In this document: piece after piece, positions 1-10,643 of the stretch
Numbering within the stretch: position 1 is the stretch's first letter
How the letters are laid out: each line of letters starts with the position of its first letter
Assembly (NCBI RefSeq): GCF_051020985.1
Contig: NC_135002.1
Coordinates: 3,162,001 to 3,226,000, forward strand
Direction: 5' to 3'
DNA length: 64,000 bases
DNA from: Nomia melanderi
Taxonomy: Eukaryota; Arthropoda; Insecta; Hymenoptera; Halictidae
The notes under the pieces: generated by a model
Seen by the model: the letters and a program-made list of their open reading frames with translations, nothing else
What the model was told of the DNA's origin: nothing
Database searches by the model: none
Translations under genes and position numbers: made by a program

Positions 1-465
1 TACCGAAGTGAAATAAAGAACGAAATAGAAAATTTATTCAGATATGTAAAATTAAACATGTTTCACATAGTTATAAGATATATTTAAGCATCTACTTTAA
101 TAAATTGAAAGATATCTTAGAAAACTTCGTATCCAGACTAAAGTGATGTAAGGAACTCGCTAATCAAACTATGACCACTGATTATTGAATTAAATATTCA
201 ATTATTAGGAACACTTAGAATCCGTATAATATTAATTCAACCATAAACCATCGATAAGTAATCTTCGAGCATTCCGAAATCAATTAATTCATCGTTCGCC
301 GCGCGAACCGTCGGCGTCCCCCGAATCTCTCGCTCCGACAAGATGGCGGCCGGCGCTCGCGATCCAGCGAGCCAGCGTCGCGTCGTTCGAGTAATCGGAG
401 CGAGGGATCCGGTAAACAAGGCGGTGTCGCCTCGCAAATAACCCGGCTGAATAAATACCCCGAAG
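1..465 (+). other. Ac3 intron upstream of first visible exon
   Basis: AT-rich sequence at 1-300 is followed by a more GC-rich stretch up to the acceptor AG at 464-465. No coding segment continuing the cyclase is visible here, so this is read as the 3' part of the intron before the first visible exon. The polypyrimidine tract before the acceptor is weak; it was chosen because it completes a glycine codon in the conserved G-R-V-H-I-S block. Confidence 0.7.
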
Positions 466-752
466 GAGAGTGCACATCTCGAACGCGACGCTCAGCTTCC
501 TGAACGGGGAGTTCGAGGTCGAGCCGGCACACGGGGAGGACAGGGAGGAAGCGTTACAGAAGGCGGGCATCGTCACTTACTTCATCGTACGGGCGCTGAA
601 GCCGTTCAAGCCAGCTGTGACCAAGAGCCTGGCGTCGCTCACGGACGCGGAGAACACGAAGAAACCGGCCGAGAACGCGCAAGACAACAGGAACAACAAG
701 GAGGACTCGGAGGAGTTTAGGCAGAGGCTGCGCAAGGAGCTCGACAGCAAAG
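466..752 (+). CDS. Ac3: Ac3 exon: end of C1a and start of C1b
   Basis: The exon starts with the third base of a split Gly codon and reads R-V-H-I-S-N-A-T-L, the usual end of the C1a cyclase homology domain, then E-V-E-P and T-Y-F-I-V. It continues into a charged linker rich in Asn, Glu and Lys (C1b), which is variable between species. The donor after 752 leaves one base, which the next exon completes. Confidence 0.93.
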
Positions 753-3700
753 GTACTCTTCGCGGAAGATAAATAATAGAGAACCTAGATCGTTATTTCG
801 GATCGGGAACAGCTGAATTATTTATCTTCAAGCTAAATACTCTATGGCATCGAGATTCAGAATAATTTATCATTGGAACACCTTTTTGGAAGATACATCT
901 TGTCTAGTTCTTATTAGATAACCTATCATCTATATCTATCAAGTATCTATCGGAACTTAAACTTCGTTTAATATGTAGCAGATGATCTGTTACAAAACAA
1001 CTTGAATGTAAGACATCTTGAAGTATCTATTTAAAGCTAAACTCTCTAATGCCAAGATTGCCCTGCAAACGTGCGAACGAGCTTAATGCTTCGTTTCAAG
1101 CAAACTGAATGATTCGCAGGCGGAGGAGCAGACATAAAAGGGCACGCGCATTGGTTGACGTTGAGGTTCAAGGACAAGAAAGTGGAGTCCGCGTTTCACC
1201 ACGCCGAGGAGGCTTTCTCACCTTTGTCCCTTATCGGCGGCCCATTGGCGATGATCTGCGCCGCCCCAGTTTGGAGGTTTCAGCCCTGGGGACCCTTCAC
1301 GTGGGGCGGTCTGGGGGTGGTCGTACTCTTTGGGGTCGTCTTGGCAGGTGCCACCTGTTTAGGCGGCGCTGTCAAGGCTATGTGGCTGAGGACAGCGCTG
1401 GCCTTGCTGATGACGTTCTCCCTGGGGGTATTCTTGCTCCTAGACATGGTGAGAACCTACTTACGAGCTACAAAAGTATTCTCGTTTCTTAATTAGCATC
1501 TGACGTCAATATTAGGTTCGTCGTTAAGCTAGAACCATAGTTGAAATCATTTTCCTACTGGATTTTCACTAACTGCCACATATTACTAGGGTTTAGCTAC
1601 TGCACTTCTAGGATCTGGAAGTTACAAGCTAATTTCCGGAGTTAAAGTCTATTCAGTGATACGTTACAGTCTTTGAACCATGATCTACTAGTAAATTACA
1701 TCAATTCATTAATATTATGAATTCCTATGTCATTTTGCAAGAGGTATTCTAAACAGCCACCAAGCTAGCTCTAAAATCAAGTTCAACTGCTTTCATTAAC
1801 TGTTCAAACAGCAAGAGATCAGTGCGTAGTTTCCTTTTTCCAATTATCTAAGCAATCGATGCATAATTCAGCTTCATCTTCTGACGGTTTCCTATATCTC
1901 AAAGAATCTTCGTCCGCAAAGGGTTAATGTTATTTCTAACAAATGCTTGGAACAGTATGAAACGACTCTCAGGAGTAGTTCGAATCGTCCGTGGAATGAA
2001 GAGAATTGTTCTACCGTTCGCAGAGTAACTGTGTGGTAATCCAAGAACCGATTCCGGACCTGAACATGTCGGTCACACCGTCGACGAAGTGTCCGTATCC
2101 ATCCTATTATTCTCATATCGGCGTTCTCACCTTGGTGGCGATCTCGATGCCGACCTACATCTGTTACCTCGGCAAGGCGACCCTGATGTACGGTATCGCC
2201 GGGATCCAGTGTTTCATCAACATCTGGCTGCTCGGCCCGCGGCTAGACTGGGAGGACCACGCCTCTTCGCCCCTTATGCCGACCTCTAACCCATCGAAAT
2301 GCTACCTGTCGACCATGCTGCTCATCGTGGCCACCTGTCTGGTCATCGTCGCGAGATACGTGAGTAATCGTATTCTTATCATCATTGTAACATACCGAGG
2401 ACTCAGTTTTATATCACATTACACTGAAACATCATCCCCTCGCATTCATTTTGTCGCGCACGATTCACTTTCTTTCTCTGAAATCCGTTTTGAGAAATAA
2501 GTCTACAGTGATGTTTATTAATACATTAAACATGTTAATCACTGGTGACTGACGTTTCTGAATGACTAGAAATGCGAACATTGTAGTGCCAAATAATTAA
2601 GAATTGTTCCTGCGTTTCTTTGCTGCAAAAGGGAAACTGTCAAGATATGCCGCTTAACGAGTTACTACTTATTTTTGATAATTAATCATTTCGAATTCTA
2701 CGAATAGTGTTCCACGCTTTTAATAGTCTATCAATCGAACCGTGGGAGTACGCGGAACGCGAGAAAAATAGACCGCGGTTCCCAATAAACTGTGGATTGA
2801 AAACAATCGTATGTATATCGGCAAAAAATGCATGTAACCCATCCGATGCGAGATGAATAATCGATACCCCGCACGGAGCCGTCCAACAAATTCATCAGAC
2901 TCGAGGACGTGCTCGTCCCGCGGCTCGAGTGTCCATTCTTCATCCCCGAAACGCTTCAACCCCCGTCCGTCAACATTTTATTCATCGAGCGCGGAGTGTG
3001 CACTCGCCGTCCACACTTCCGCGGACTAAATCCGCCCGGAATCATCTCGTTAGATCGAACGAATTCTGCGGAATTCGCTCGCCGGGTACAGCCAACTCAA
3101 AACCGCCCTTGACAAATCGGTCGACCCTTGACGTGACCCTTTTCCCTGACGAATGTCTTTCATATTGCTGAAGAAATTGATTTAGCAATACGTACTGCAT
3201 TGTGCACCGATTAAAGTCTCAATAGATGTACTCTTGAAGTTCCTATAAAGAAATTACGAAAAGTCAATTCAAGCGTTGAAAAGTTTAGTTCTCAGAATCC
3301 TCGTTTATCGACATTTTGAATCAATAGCTTACAAAGTTGTTTGAATCTTCGAAGACTACATCCTATGCAATTCCACTTTATATCTGGATAAATTATATTT
3401 GAATAAATAATATTTCAGTAAATTATATTTGGATAATTTATATACGATAAATTTATCATAGGTAAAGCAATATTTAAAAGATCCGAGCAGGTTTATAGCG
3501 GACATTGGACGTCGAAAGGTTAACGAGGGCTGGCGGAAACGATAATTTCAATGACCGTAGAATGATCGATTCTCGGACCGATGTTCCAGGCGGAGAAGAC
3601 ACGGAGGAGGCTGTATCTTCGCGGCAGGGAGGTGGTCGCGCAACGGGAAAGGGCGGCGGACATGAAGCGTAGAAATGGCGCCCTGATATACAACATCCTT

Positions 3701-5291
3701 CCGCCGCACGTGGCCGCTTATTTTCTCAGCAGGGCGAGACACCACGACGACCTATACAGCCAGAGCTACGCGGAGGTGGGCGTGCTGTTCGCCAGCATGC
3801 CGAACTTCGCGGACTTCTACAGCGAAGAGAGCATCAACAACCAGGGCCTCGAGTGTCTCAGGTTCCTGAACGAAGTAATCTCTGACTTCGACGCGGTGAG
3901 CAATCTATTATCCTCGAAAACCTGGCGCAAAATCGACGCGTTCTTAGATTCTAGATGCCCAATCGGTCTGTAGACTTTTGATATTCTTTGCTTTTATGGT
4001 TTCGAGTCTAGCAGCGGAGACTTCGAATTTGGAATGGTTAGGTTTTACGTTTGAATCAACTAGAGCTACCGAGCAATCAACTCCAAGAGAGTAGCTGTTG
4101 GGATTTCAGTTGATTTGTGATTCGGTGTGCGTGATACTAAATAGATTTCTGTTGTCTTTGTAACAGTTAGGAAAGAATTTAGGAATAGGTCAATTTGACT
4201 CAACTGGTAGCTCTAGTAATCTAGTAAAACGATATCGTGACCTCTTGCGAATGAAAAATAATGAAATGAAAAATTGTTGAGGATGCTCTGTCAAGCTAGC
4301 TGCCCTCAATAAATGTTTTATTGCTGTAGATCCTCGATCAGAACAAGTTCAAAAGCATCATCAAGATAAAGACGATAGGCTCCACGTACATGGCGGCGTC
4401 CGGCATAATGGACTCCGAGGACACCGAGGAGTCCCCCAGATGGGGTCACCTGTCCACTTTAGTCGAGTTCGCTCTGGAACTGAAGAAGGCTTTGTCCAGC
4501 ATCAACGAGCAGAGTTTCAATCACTTTGTCCTGAAGATGGGCATCAATCACGGTCCGGTGACCGCCGGGGTCATCGGAGCGAGGAAGCCTCATTATGACA
4601 TCTGGGGTAACACGGTGAACGTCGCGTCCAGGATGGAGAGCACCGGGAAAGTCGGATGCATTCAGGTAAAATCGAACGTAAAACGTTCAGCGGAAATATC
4701 CCACGATCTTAGGAACCGCTATAGATCGACACGGTGATCAACGAATATAAAATAATTCGAATAGATGCAGCAATATTTCTACGTTTCAGACAGACAGCGG
4801 GAAAAATAATTTAACCCTCTGCGGACGAATGTCGACATTTCAGGAGTGTTCATGTTTCGAAGACTAAGTCGCAAACAAATGATTTAATCACTTGAACAGC
4901 AAGAGATCAGCACGTAGTTTTTGTTTTTCCTATCATTTAAGCACTTGATATATGTTTTAGCTTCATCTGCCGAAGGTTCTGTATTTTCCGAAGAACCTCG
5001 GTCCGCAAAGGGTTAAAATTCAAGCCGAATCCATTGACGTTTGATTATTATACTGATTTCAAAGAGAAATCTGACGAAATCGTTACTGACGCGTGATGTC
5101 GGTCACAGGTGACAGACGAGACCAGGAGAATCCTGGAGCCCTTCGGGTTCGGTTTCGAGCAACGAGGCCTCGTGTTCGTGAAGGGCAAGGGTCAGCTGCT
5201 GACCCACTACCTAGTCTCCAAGGACGGCGTGTCTTTGAACCTGGACAGCGACCTGCCGGTCGAACCCACGCACCCGATCATCTACCAGTAG
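466..5291 (+). CDS. Ac3: Adenylyl cyclase type 3 (3' half, six exons)
   Basis: This is the C-terminal 592 residues of a membrane adenylyl cyclase, which makes cAMP from ATP at the plasma membrane downstream of G-protein-coupled receptors. Coding exons are 466-752, 1120-1448, 2024-2359, 3590-3895, 4330-4665 and 5109-5291 (stop TAG 5289-5291); all introns are GT-AG and all phases join. Visible order: end of C1a and C1b (residues about 1-110), second six-helix membrane block (about 130-318), then C2a. Conserved C2 residues are intact: Lys434 in the KIKTIGSTYM motif, Asp510 in HYDIWG, catalytic Asn517 and Arg521 in NTVNVASRMES, and the lysines of VKGKG (about 557-559). From family knowledge, C2 blocks such as YSQ-YAEVGVLFASMPNFADFY and EESINNQGLECLRFLNE fit the ADCY3/insect Ac3 class better than types 1, 2, 8 or 9. 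The first membrane block and most of C1a lie upstream of the window. Confidence 0.95.
1120..1448 (+). CDS. Ac3: Ac3 exon: end of C1b and membrane helices 7-9
   Basis: The acceptor CAG at 1117-1119 gives a phase that completes the Gly split from the previous exon. The exon carries the L-T-L-R-F-K-D segment found just before the second membrane block in type 3 cyclases. Three hydrophobic stretches follow, at about residues 132-150, 161-179 and 186-205, ending L-L-L-D-M. Donor ATG|GTGAGA, phase 0. Confidence 0.93.
1803..1927. mobile_element. TTAA-type MITE fragment, family B (in Ac3 intron)
   Basis: Shares the internal block around AACAGCAAGAGATCAG and the end CGTCCGCAAAGGGTTAA with the fuller copies at 4811-5016, 21994-22204 and 25103-25312. 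The other end is missing. It sits wholly within the intron 1449-2023. Confidence 0.6.
2024..2359 (+). CDS. Ac3: Ac3 exon: extracellular loop and helices 10-12
   Basis: The acceptor is TTCGCAG and the phase is 0. The first 25 or so residues form the extracellular loop between helices 9 and 10, with two Cys and an N-M-S glycosylation sequon at about residues 220-222. Mammalian type 3 cyclase is also glycosylated in this loop. Three more hydrophobic helices follow (about 237-256, 259-278, 299-318). Donor TAC|GTGAGT. Confidence 0.93.
2534..2657. mobile_element. TTAA-bounded MITE, family I (in Ac3 intron)
   Basis: TTAA lies at both ends, with subterminal CACTGGTGAC on one side and a CGCTTAACG end on the other. 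The internal block AAATAATTAAGAATTGTTCC, followed by a CTTTGC segment, recurs in the opposite orientation at 22902-23101. The element is short and non-coding. Confidence 0.55.
3590..3895 (+). CDS. Ac3: Ac3 exon: juxtamembrane coil and first part of C2a
   Basis: Phase 0 at both ends. It starts A-E-K-T-R-R-R-L-Y-L, the basic segment linking helix 12 to C2, then M-K-R-R-N and N-I-L-P-P-H-V-A, the conserved signalling-helix region. Next comes the first C2a block with F-A-S-M-P-N-F and E-C-L-R-F-L-N-E, ending D-F-D-A exactly where the next exon resumes. Confidence 0.94.
4330..4665 (+). CDS. Ac3: Ac3 exon: C2a catalytic core
   Basis: The exon begins I-L-D-Q after acceptor TGTAG and contains K-I-K-T-I-G-S-T-Y-M-A-A-S-G, G-V-I-G-A-R-K-P, H-Y-D-I-W-G-N-T-V-N and V-A-S-R-M-E-S-T-G. 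These hold the adenine-recognition Lys and Asp and the transition-state Asn and Arg known from cyclase structures, so the enzyme should be active. Donor CAG|GTAAAA. Confidence 0.96.
4811..5016. mobile_element. TTAA-bounded MITE, family B (in Ac3 intron)
   Basis: This 206 bp element runs from TTAACCCTCTGCGGACGAA to GGTCCGCAAAGGGTTAA, so both ends carry TTAA and inverted terminal sequence. It lies inside the last Ac3 intron (4666-5108). It is non-coding and AT-rich inside. Confidence 0.7.
5109..5291 (+). CDS. Ac3: Ac3 terminal exon: end of C2a and stop
   Basis: The exon starts V-T-D-E-T-R-R-I-L and carries F-V-K-G-K-G, whose lysine contacts ATP phosphate in this family. A short C-terminal tail ends P-I-I-Y-Q followed by TAG. 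The tail length after C2a matches a type 3 cyclase. Confidence 0.94.
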   Translation: MTDETRRILEPFGFGFEQRGLVFVKGKGQLLTHYLVSKDGVSLNLDSDLPVEPTHPIIYQ

Positions 5292-6825
5292 GCTACTACT
5301 CGAAGGCTCTAAAAATCTAAAAGAATCTCTTCCTCGTTCCGCCGAGGGACTCGCCGGGAAGAAAACGGCGACGTCCCGGCCTCGACGCCGAAGAAGAAGC
5401 GAGAAGCGACACCGAAGCCAGCTCCGGAAGCTTAGAATCCTCGAGCCGAAGACGAAGGACCTATTAAAACGAGACACGCTCGGCGCGACGGCGGACGGAG
5501 CTCGGAGGGCGTCGCGGGATATGGGGGATCTTTGAAAGTAGATAGGATCGATGTCGTAGCACGCGGTGATCGAGAACACGGCCAGCATTGATCGATTCCG
5601 AGGGACGATTTTTTTTTTTCATTGTGACGAGACACGATCGTTTTAGGCGAGATTCGATTCGATGGTTTAACACAGTTCCTTTCTCGATTCGGATGAATTG
5701 TTCTGTAGGCGACGCGATCGGGGCAATCGTGGATGGCTCGGGTCGATCTTCGATACGCGCGTTCGCCGATCGCCGGCCCACCGGCGGGGCGACACGCGAA
5801 CGTCGCCGTCGGCCGTCGACGAAAAACCTCGGACCGCCTGTTCGCTAGCCGGAGACACGTCGACTGGGATGGATTTATCGAGCGGATTCGCGAACCATGT
5901 TCACGGAAGACGAAGTACAGGGTACAAATTGAGGGTTAAGTAGGTTTAGGGATCGATCGAACGGAAGCTCTCGATTCGGGAGGACACGTGTCCGTTGGAT
6001 TGGCCGAGAAGGCTCCTCGCGTTCTTCGGCGTAGCTTAGAAGCATTTTTTTTCGACATATGGTTTACGTTGATAATTAATACGGTGATTAGAATATATTC
6101 AGACTTATATCGTTGATTTTATCGCGTAAATGTCTATGATCATCTAATGTATTTATTTGTTTTGTAATACACTTGTAAACCAATCGTCTTCGTCGCAAGC
6201 CGGCCGCCATATTGGAGGGAACGCGAAGACTCTCATTGGCCAAGCCAACGCAATCCTCGGAGAGATGAGGATCGACGAGGAGAATGTTGTTCGAGCTAAT
6301 TGAACTAATTTACTAATTTACCGTCGACGCGAGCGTCGCGCAATGTCTTAACTAGGGTTAGGTCTTTAAAAGTGTCCTATTTTACATAGAAGAACGGGGA
6401 ACGGCCGTTGATGGCGGGCTTCGGCGCGTCCCGCGCGATGGCGGGAAATTCGAATCGGAATCATCGGAACGTTATCGATTTCTACGGAAACGCTGGTCAA
6501 AGTTCGAACCGTCGGCGATTTCGATGTCGCGGGATTATCCTCGAGCGATCGGGTGTTCGAACCCGAGGAGAAACGGAGTATCATGTACTTGGGTTCATCG
6601 ATTATGGTCTCTCTGTAGTCCGCGAACTATCCCGAGTGTGCAACGACCTCTTCTCGAGCACTGTCATAGGAGTAATCGCGAGATCAGAACTGATCGAGTC
6701 AACTGCAATCGATCGCAGATCGTTCCCTAGAATCGATAAGCTTAAGAAAGTGTCTAGGTCGTAATCGTTGTGGTAGGCCGCTGATCGTCACTCTATTTTT
6801 CTAGATCCGACGAGCACGCTCGACA
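5292..6825 (+). other. Ac3 3' flank / probable 3' UTR
   Basis: CpG-rich non-coding sequence after the Ac3 stop. No splice-supported or conserved coding segment is visible on either strand, and no AATAAA occurs close to the stop. The transcript end cannot be placed. Confidence 0.4.
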
Positions 6826-6994
6826 TTAACCCTCTTAATACCGCGCGTCGACGCATTGGCAGCCGATCGATCGTCAACCGATCACTCGCGACGCGGCGAT
6901 TCGAAATCGATGATCTCTTTCTTTCTTTTTTTTCTCTCTCTCTCTCGAAACACTCGACCCCGACGTTACCGGAAGCGGTGATTAAGAGGGTTGA
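6826..6994. mobile_element. TTAA-type MITE (family H)
   Basis: It begins TTAACCCTCTTAATACCG and ends CGGTGATTAAGAGGGTTGA, an imperfect inverted repeat with a slightly decayed TTAA at the right. About 169 bp, non-coding, with a CT-rich run near 6919-6955. Confidence 0.55.
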
Positions 6995-7631
6995 TCGGAG
7001 CGATCAGTTTAGTGGTAGGGCTTTTTCCTAACGTGGCTCGCGGAGAATCGTAATTTCTCTCGGTAACTTTCCTCGATCATTGGCGCCGTCGACTGTACGC
7101 TTTCCTACGATCTCAATCAAGAATCACAGACGGGAAGACGAGAATCGAACGATCGCGAATGTACCGTGATGCTCGAAAAACACGTGAACTTCGGGGCGAA
7201 GCCGTTTTGTTTGGCTCACTCGATTTATCTCGAAGTTTCACCCGAGAACTTGAATTTTTTCTTTTCCAACGACTTCGCGGCTCGACGATCGGTGCGATCG
7301 CGCGTGTATTCATTAGCCGGGGTTCGCGGTGTAATTATCGTAATAATCGAATCTCGGGTCACGGTCACTGTAACGTGAACCACCGATGGGTGTAATAGGT
7401 ACTATCGAACATGAAAGTAAACGGGGATCGTCGCGCTGCATTCTGAACCTCGTAGTGAACTCGACGAACTCTGGGCGAGCCGTTATTAGCATCCGAGGGG
7501 GAGTGGGGGTGGGAGACATCGAAAAACCGCGTGTTGATATTTTCAAGTTTCTTTTTTCGAATGTCCGTGCGACAAGTCGCGAGAGAGGGGGATTTCGGGG
7601 CGTGGGAATGGAAAGGAGACAGAACCGTGTA
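6995..7631. other. Non-coding, nothing recognised
   Basis: CpG-rich intergenic sequence with short overlapping open frames on both strands that resemble no protein family. Confidence 0.4.
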
Positions 7632-7838
7632 CAGGGTGGTCCATTAGTACACCGACGAGATGGTGATTCATCAGGGAAAGATAAATAGGAAACGTAGATC
7701 GAATTTTATCGAGATTAATTCTATTTTATTCGACGTACCGTTGAAGAGTTCTATTCTAAATCTCTTTTTATCTTTGATTTATCTTTTCATGAGGGGTCAG
7801 GTTTCGTCGGTGGGGATGTTAATGACGTACCACCCTAT
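7632..7838. mobile_element. Foldback DNA element with ~35 bp imperfect TIRs
   Basis: The left end CAGGGTGGTCCATTAG pairs with the right end, whose complement starts TAGGGTGGTACGTCATTAA. Pairing continues through ACCGACGA and then through AAGATAAAT segments, so most of the 207 bp could fold back. The flanks read TA on both sides, which would suit a Tc1/mariner-type target duplication. No coding sequence. Confidence 0.5.
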
Positions 7839-9692
7839 ATATTCAAGTGTACGTCTAGAGAATGCTATTAAAGATACAAGCACCGCGTCAAGATTCGTTC
7901 CAGCTATCCTTCGTTCAAACAGTCTCGTATCCACAGGATAGTGCTTGCATGTTTAACAGCAACTTGAGCGAGACACTCGCAGACCAGAATTCTATTGTAT
8001 CGCCAGTTACGCGAATCACGTACTACCTACTCGTTACCTTCTGTTTCTTAGAGGTTTAGCGAGATTTACCTGTCCAACCTACGATTTCATCGAGTGCCCG
8101 GCATTGAGCGCTGTTCAACGGTTTTTGGGATCGAAGTGACGGTGTTGATAGAGAGTCGCAAACGTTCACTATCGAATTCAAATTGAATTCTTTTGATTAA
8201 GGGTATGATTACAGTTGGAAAAGGAAATTAACCGTTCGAGTGCTACGCCATTCTCGCGAATGAACTGAAAGGCACTAAGATAATTCTAAAATAAATTAAA
8301 TCACCGAATGAACTGTACATACGTAGAAAATTTACAGAGATTTTCCATGCGATCGATAGAACGATTAGAATATAACGAAACGTGCGTCGGGTACGTTACG
8401 AAATTTAGAAGGAATCATAAATTCAGCGAGACGAGTTCTCAACCGATCGAAGGATCAACGGAGGAAACCGGCGAAATTTTCCTTGATTTCACCTCATTTT
8501 CTTCCCAAAAAATCGTCCAGCGACAGTGTCATGGCGCCAGCTCGTATCGAGCCATCCGACAGCCGCTGATCCAATCGCGTGCGATGCGAGGGGCAACGAG
8601 AACCGAACCGAGTGTCGCCGATACAATTTATTTTTCTACAGATTTCATTGACAGGAGTTGATCGCCGGAACCAAAACGAATAACTCGGGTAAATACACAG
8701 AACGCACAGGATCACGACGGAGGGGTAATCCGTCGACGACTATTAGACTATTAGAGGTCACACGGAGGAAAACGAGGAAAAAAATGGAACGACCGTCGAG
8801 TACAAAGTATTATCGAAGTAGAAACCTTCTATTTCAGTCCTCTGTTTTTCAACGAGACGAGACTTTAACTTGAATTCCGCGCGTACCACACTTTTATTCC
8901 CGTTTTCGACTCGCAACGTGTTTCTTCGGGACGACACAGTTTTCACGATTCCGTGGCTGACGCGGGACACGGAGGGAAAGGATAGAGAATATTCGGGATT
9001 CCACGCTGGGACCGCTGGAACCGTCAAAGTGACTCGTTCCGAGGATTTTCTTGCGTGATCGTTGAGAAGACGGACAACTTTCAGTGAGATCATCAGATAT
9101 TAGGTGTGACAACAGAATCTTCGCGACCAGCTTCAGTTGGCTAGACTCATTTCATTGAAGTTACGATTTCTTTGATTTCTATCGCGATTGTCTTAAATCG
9201 TTATTCAATTATTCGATTTCATCGACAAATTCCAGAGAACTTTTGCTACACCTAATAAACTGATACGATGATACGATACGTGAATTGAAAGTTCGAGGAA
9301 TTCCTACAGTTTGCGTGAGAAAATACGGATCGGTCAAATTGACCGTTCGGTTGTTCCAGCGTCCAGGGACGAGAGGACTGCGACGAGCACAGAAAGTGTG
9401 AATGAGTGAGAATGAGAGTGTGTAGCGTAATTTAGAAACGAGAAAGCACGGCCTAAGCGCGACGAAAGACTGGATGGACGACGATGGCGGACGAAACGAG
9501 ATCTCTTCGAAAGGAAATTCGAGAAACTATTCATCATACCGTGATGCTTGAGCAATTTACGTTCTCAACGAAGAAAAATTGTCGAATTTCCGCTTCGATT
9601 GGAAACCATTTCGTTTTTTCTGAAAAGTTTCAATGCGTTTAAAATAATGCAACAATTTGGAGAAATTGTACTGTGACGTCGATTTTAGTTTA
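7839..9692. other. Non-coding, nothing recognised
   Basis: No coding region or repeat was recognised. AATAAA hexamers occur at 8290-8295 and 9254-9259, but nothing ties them to a transcript. Confidence 0.35.
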
Positions 9693-9862
9693 TTAGGCTG
9701 GCCGAAATGTCTGAGCGCATTTTTAAATGAAGTTCGAAGAAACATTTCACTGCGTTAAATTCAACTTCAATGAACAATGATTTTATTTAGCGGGTTTCTG
9801 TCTTGCAGTTGACTCGTCAATAGTATAAAACGAAAAATCGCGACACCTTTCGGCCAGTCTAA
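9693..9862. mobile_element. Mariner-like MITE with TA target duplication
   Basis: The left TIR TTAGGCTGGCCGAAATGTC and the right TIR, read on the complement as TTAGACTGGCCGAAAGGTGTC, are near-identical inverted repeats. The dinucleotide TA flanks both ends (9691-9692 and 9863-9864). The 170 bp interior has no transposase. The terminal sequence is of the kind seen in mariner elements. Confidence 0.65.
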
Positions 9863-10409
9863 TATTTTTGTATATTTAAATATCTTCCGATCATACGAAT
9901 GCAGCGGAATTCGACGAGAATCACGAATGTCGCGTAGACCACTGTAACTCGAATTTCCTCTCGCCGATCGCGTGCTTCCGGTTGGCGTCCGCTCAACTCA
10001 CGGAAAACTAGGAAAAATCGAGCGAACAAGGAAAAGGAAGATGGCGGGAGGACGTCTGAAGAACGGAGTCAGATCTTGTAAAGTAATAGAACGAACTTCG
10101 TGTATATATATACATATACATCCGCATACACGCGGGGTGTTTTTCAACGTCTGGGAATAATTTCAATGGCAGCCGCAGCGCGCAAAAAGCGGAAAGAGGA
10201 TCCACGCGAACTTCTAAGTCGAACACGTTAACCTCGTTTCCAAGTTGTACGCTCTTTCGAGCCGCGGTTTCTAAATTGCAACAAAACCGTTACAAAACGA
10301 GCGATATTCAACAGCATGTCAAACTCCATTCATAAACAGAACACAGACTCTACGCGTTTAATTATAACGATCAACGCACCGTATCTGAAAACATTCATTT
10401 CAAATCCCA
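9863..10409. other. Non-coding, nothing recognised
   Basis: AT/CG mixed intergenic sequence with a short TATATATACATATACAT run near 10101. No gene signal. Confidence 0.35.
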
Positions 10410-10643
10410 TTAACACGTTGAACGCCGTATAATTTCATAGACTACACAATGGAAAATGTGTAACATTAAATCATTCGATTGAATTATTATTATTGCACGT
10501 TCATCAGCTGAATGCTACCGAAACAGGTAGCATTGTCTGTAATATAGAAATGTTTTCAAATAATCCTCATTTAATTGAGTGAATCACGGTAATTCGATGC
10601 GGTTTGAGGTCACTGGTAACCCTCGAGGCATTCAACGTGTTAA
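10410..10643. mobile_element. TTAA-bounded MITE (family E)
   Basis: It starts TTAACACGTTGAACGCC and ends GGCATTCAACGTGTTAA, a clear 17 bp inverted repeat that includes TTAA on both sides. The 234 bp interior is AT-rich and non-coding. Confidence 0.7.

Noticed and set aside
1109..1492. 127-codon plus-strand frame overlapping an Ac3 exon
   Set aside because: It is the wrong reading frame of the exon; the exon's true frame gives the membrane helices and fits both splice phases.
6540..6570. GTGTTCGAACCCGAG resembling a tRNA T-arm
   Set aside because: No A-box or cloverleaf can be drawn upstream; chance B-box-like sequence.
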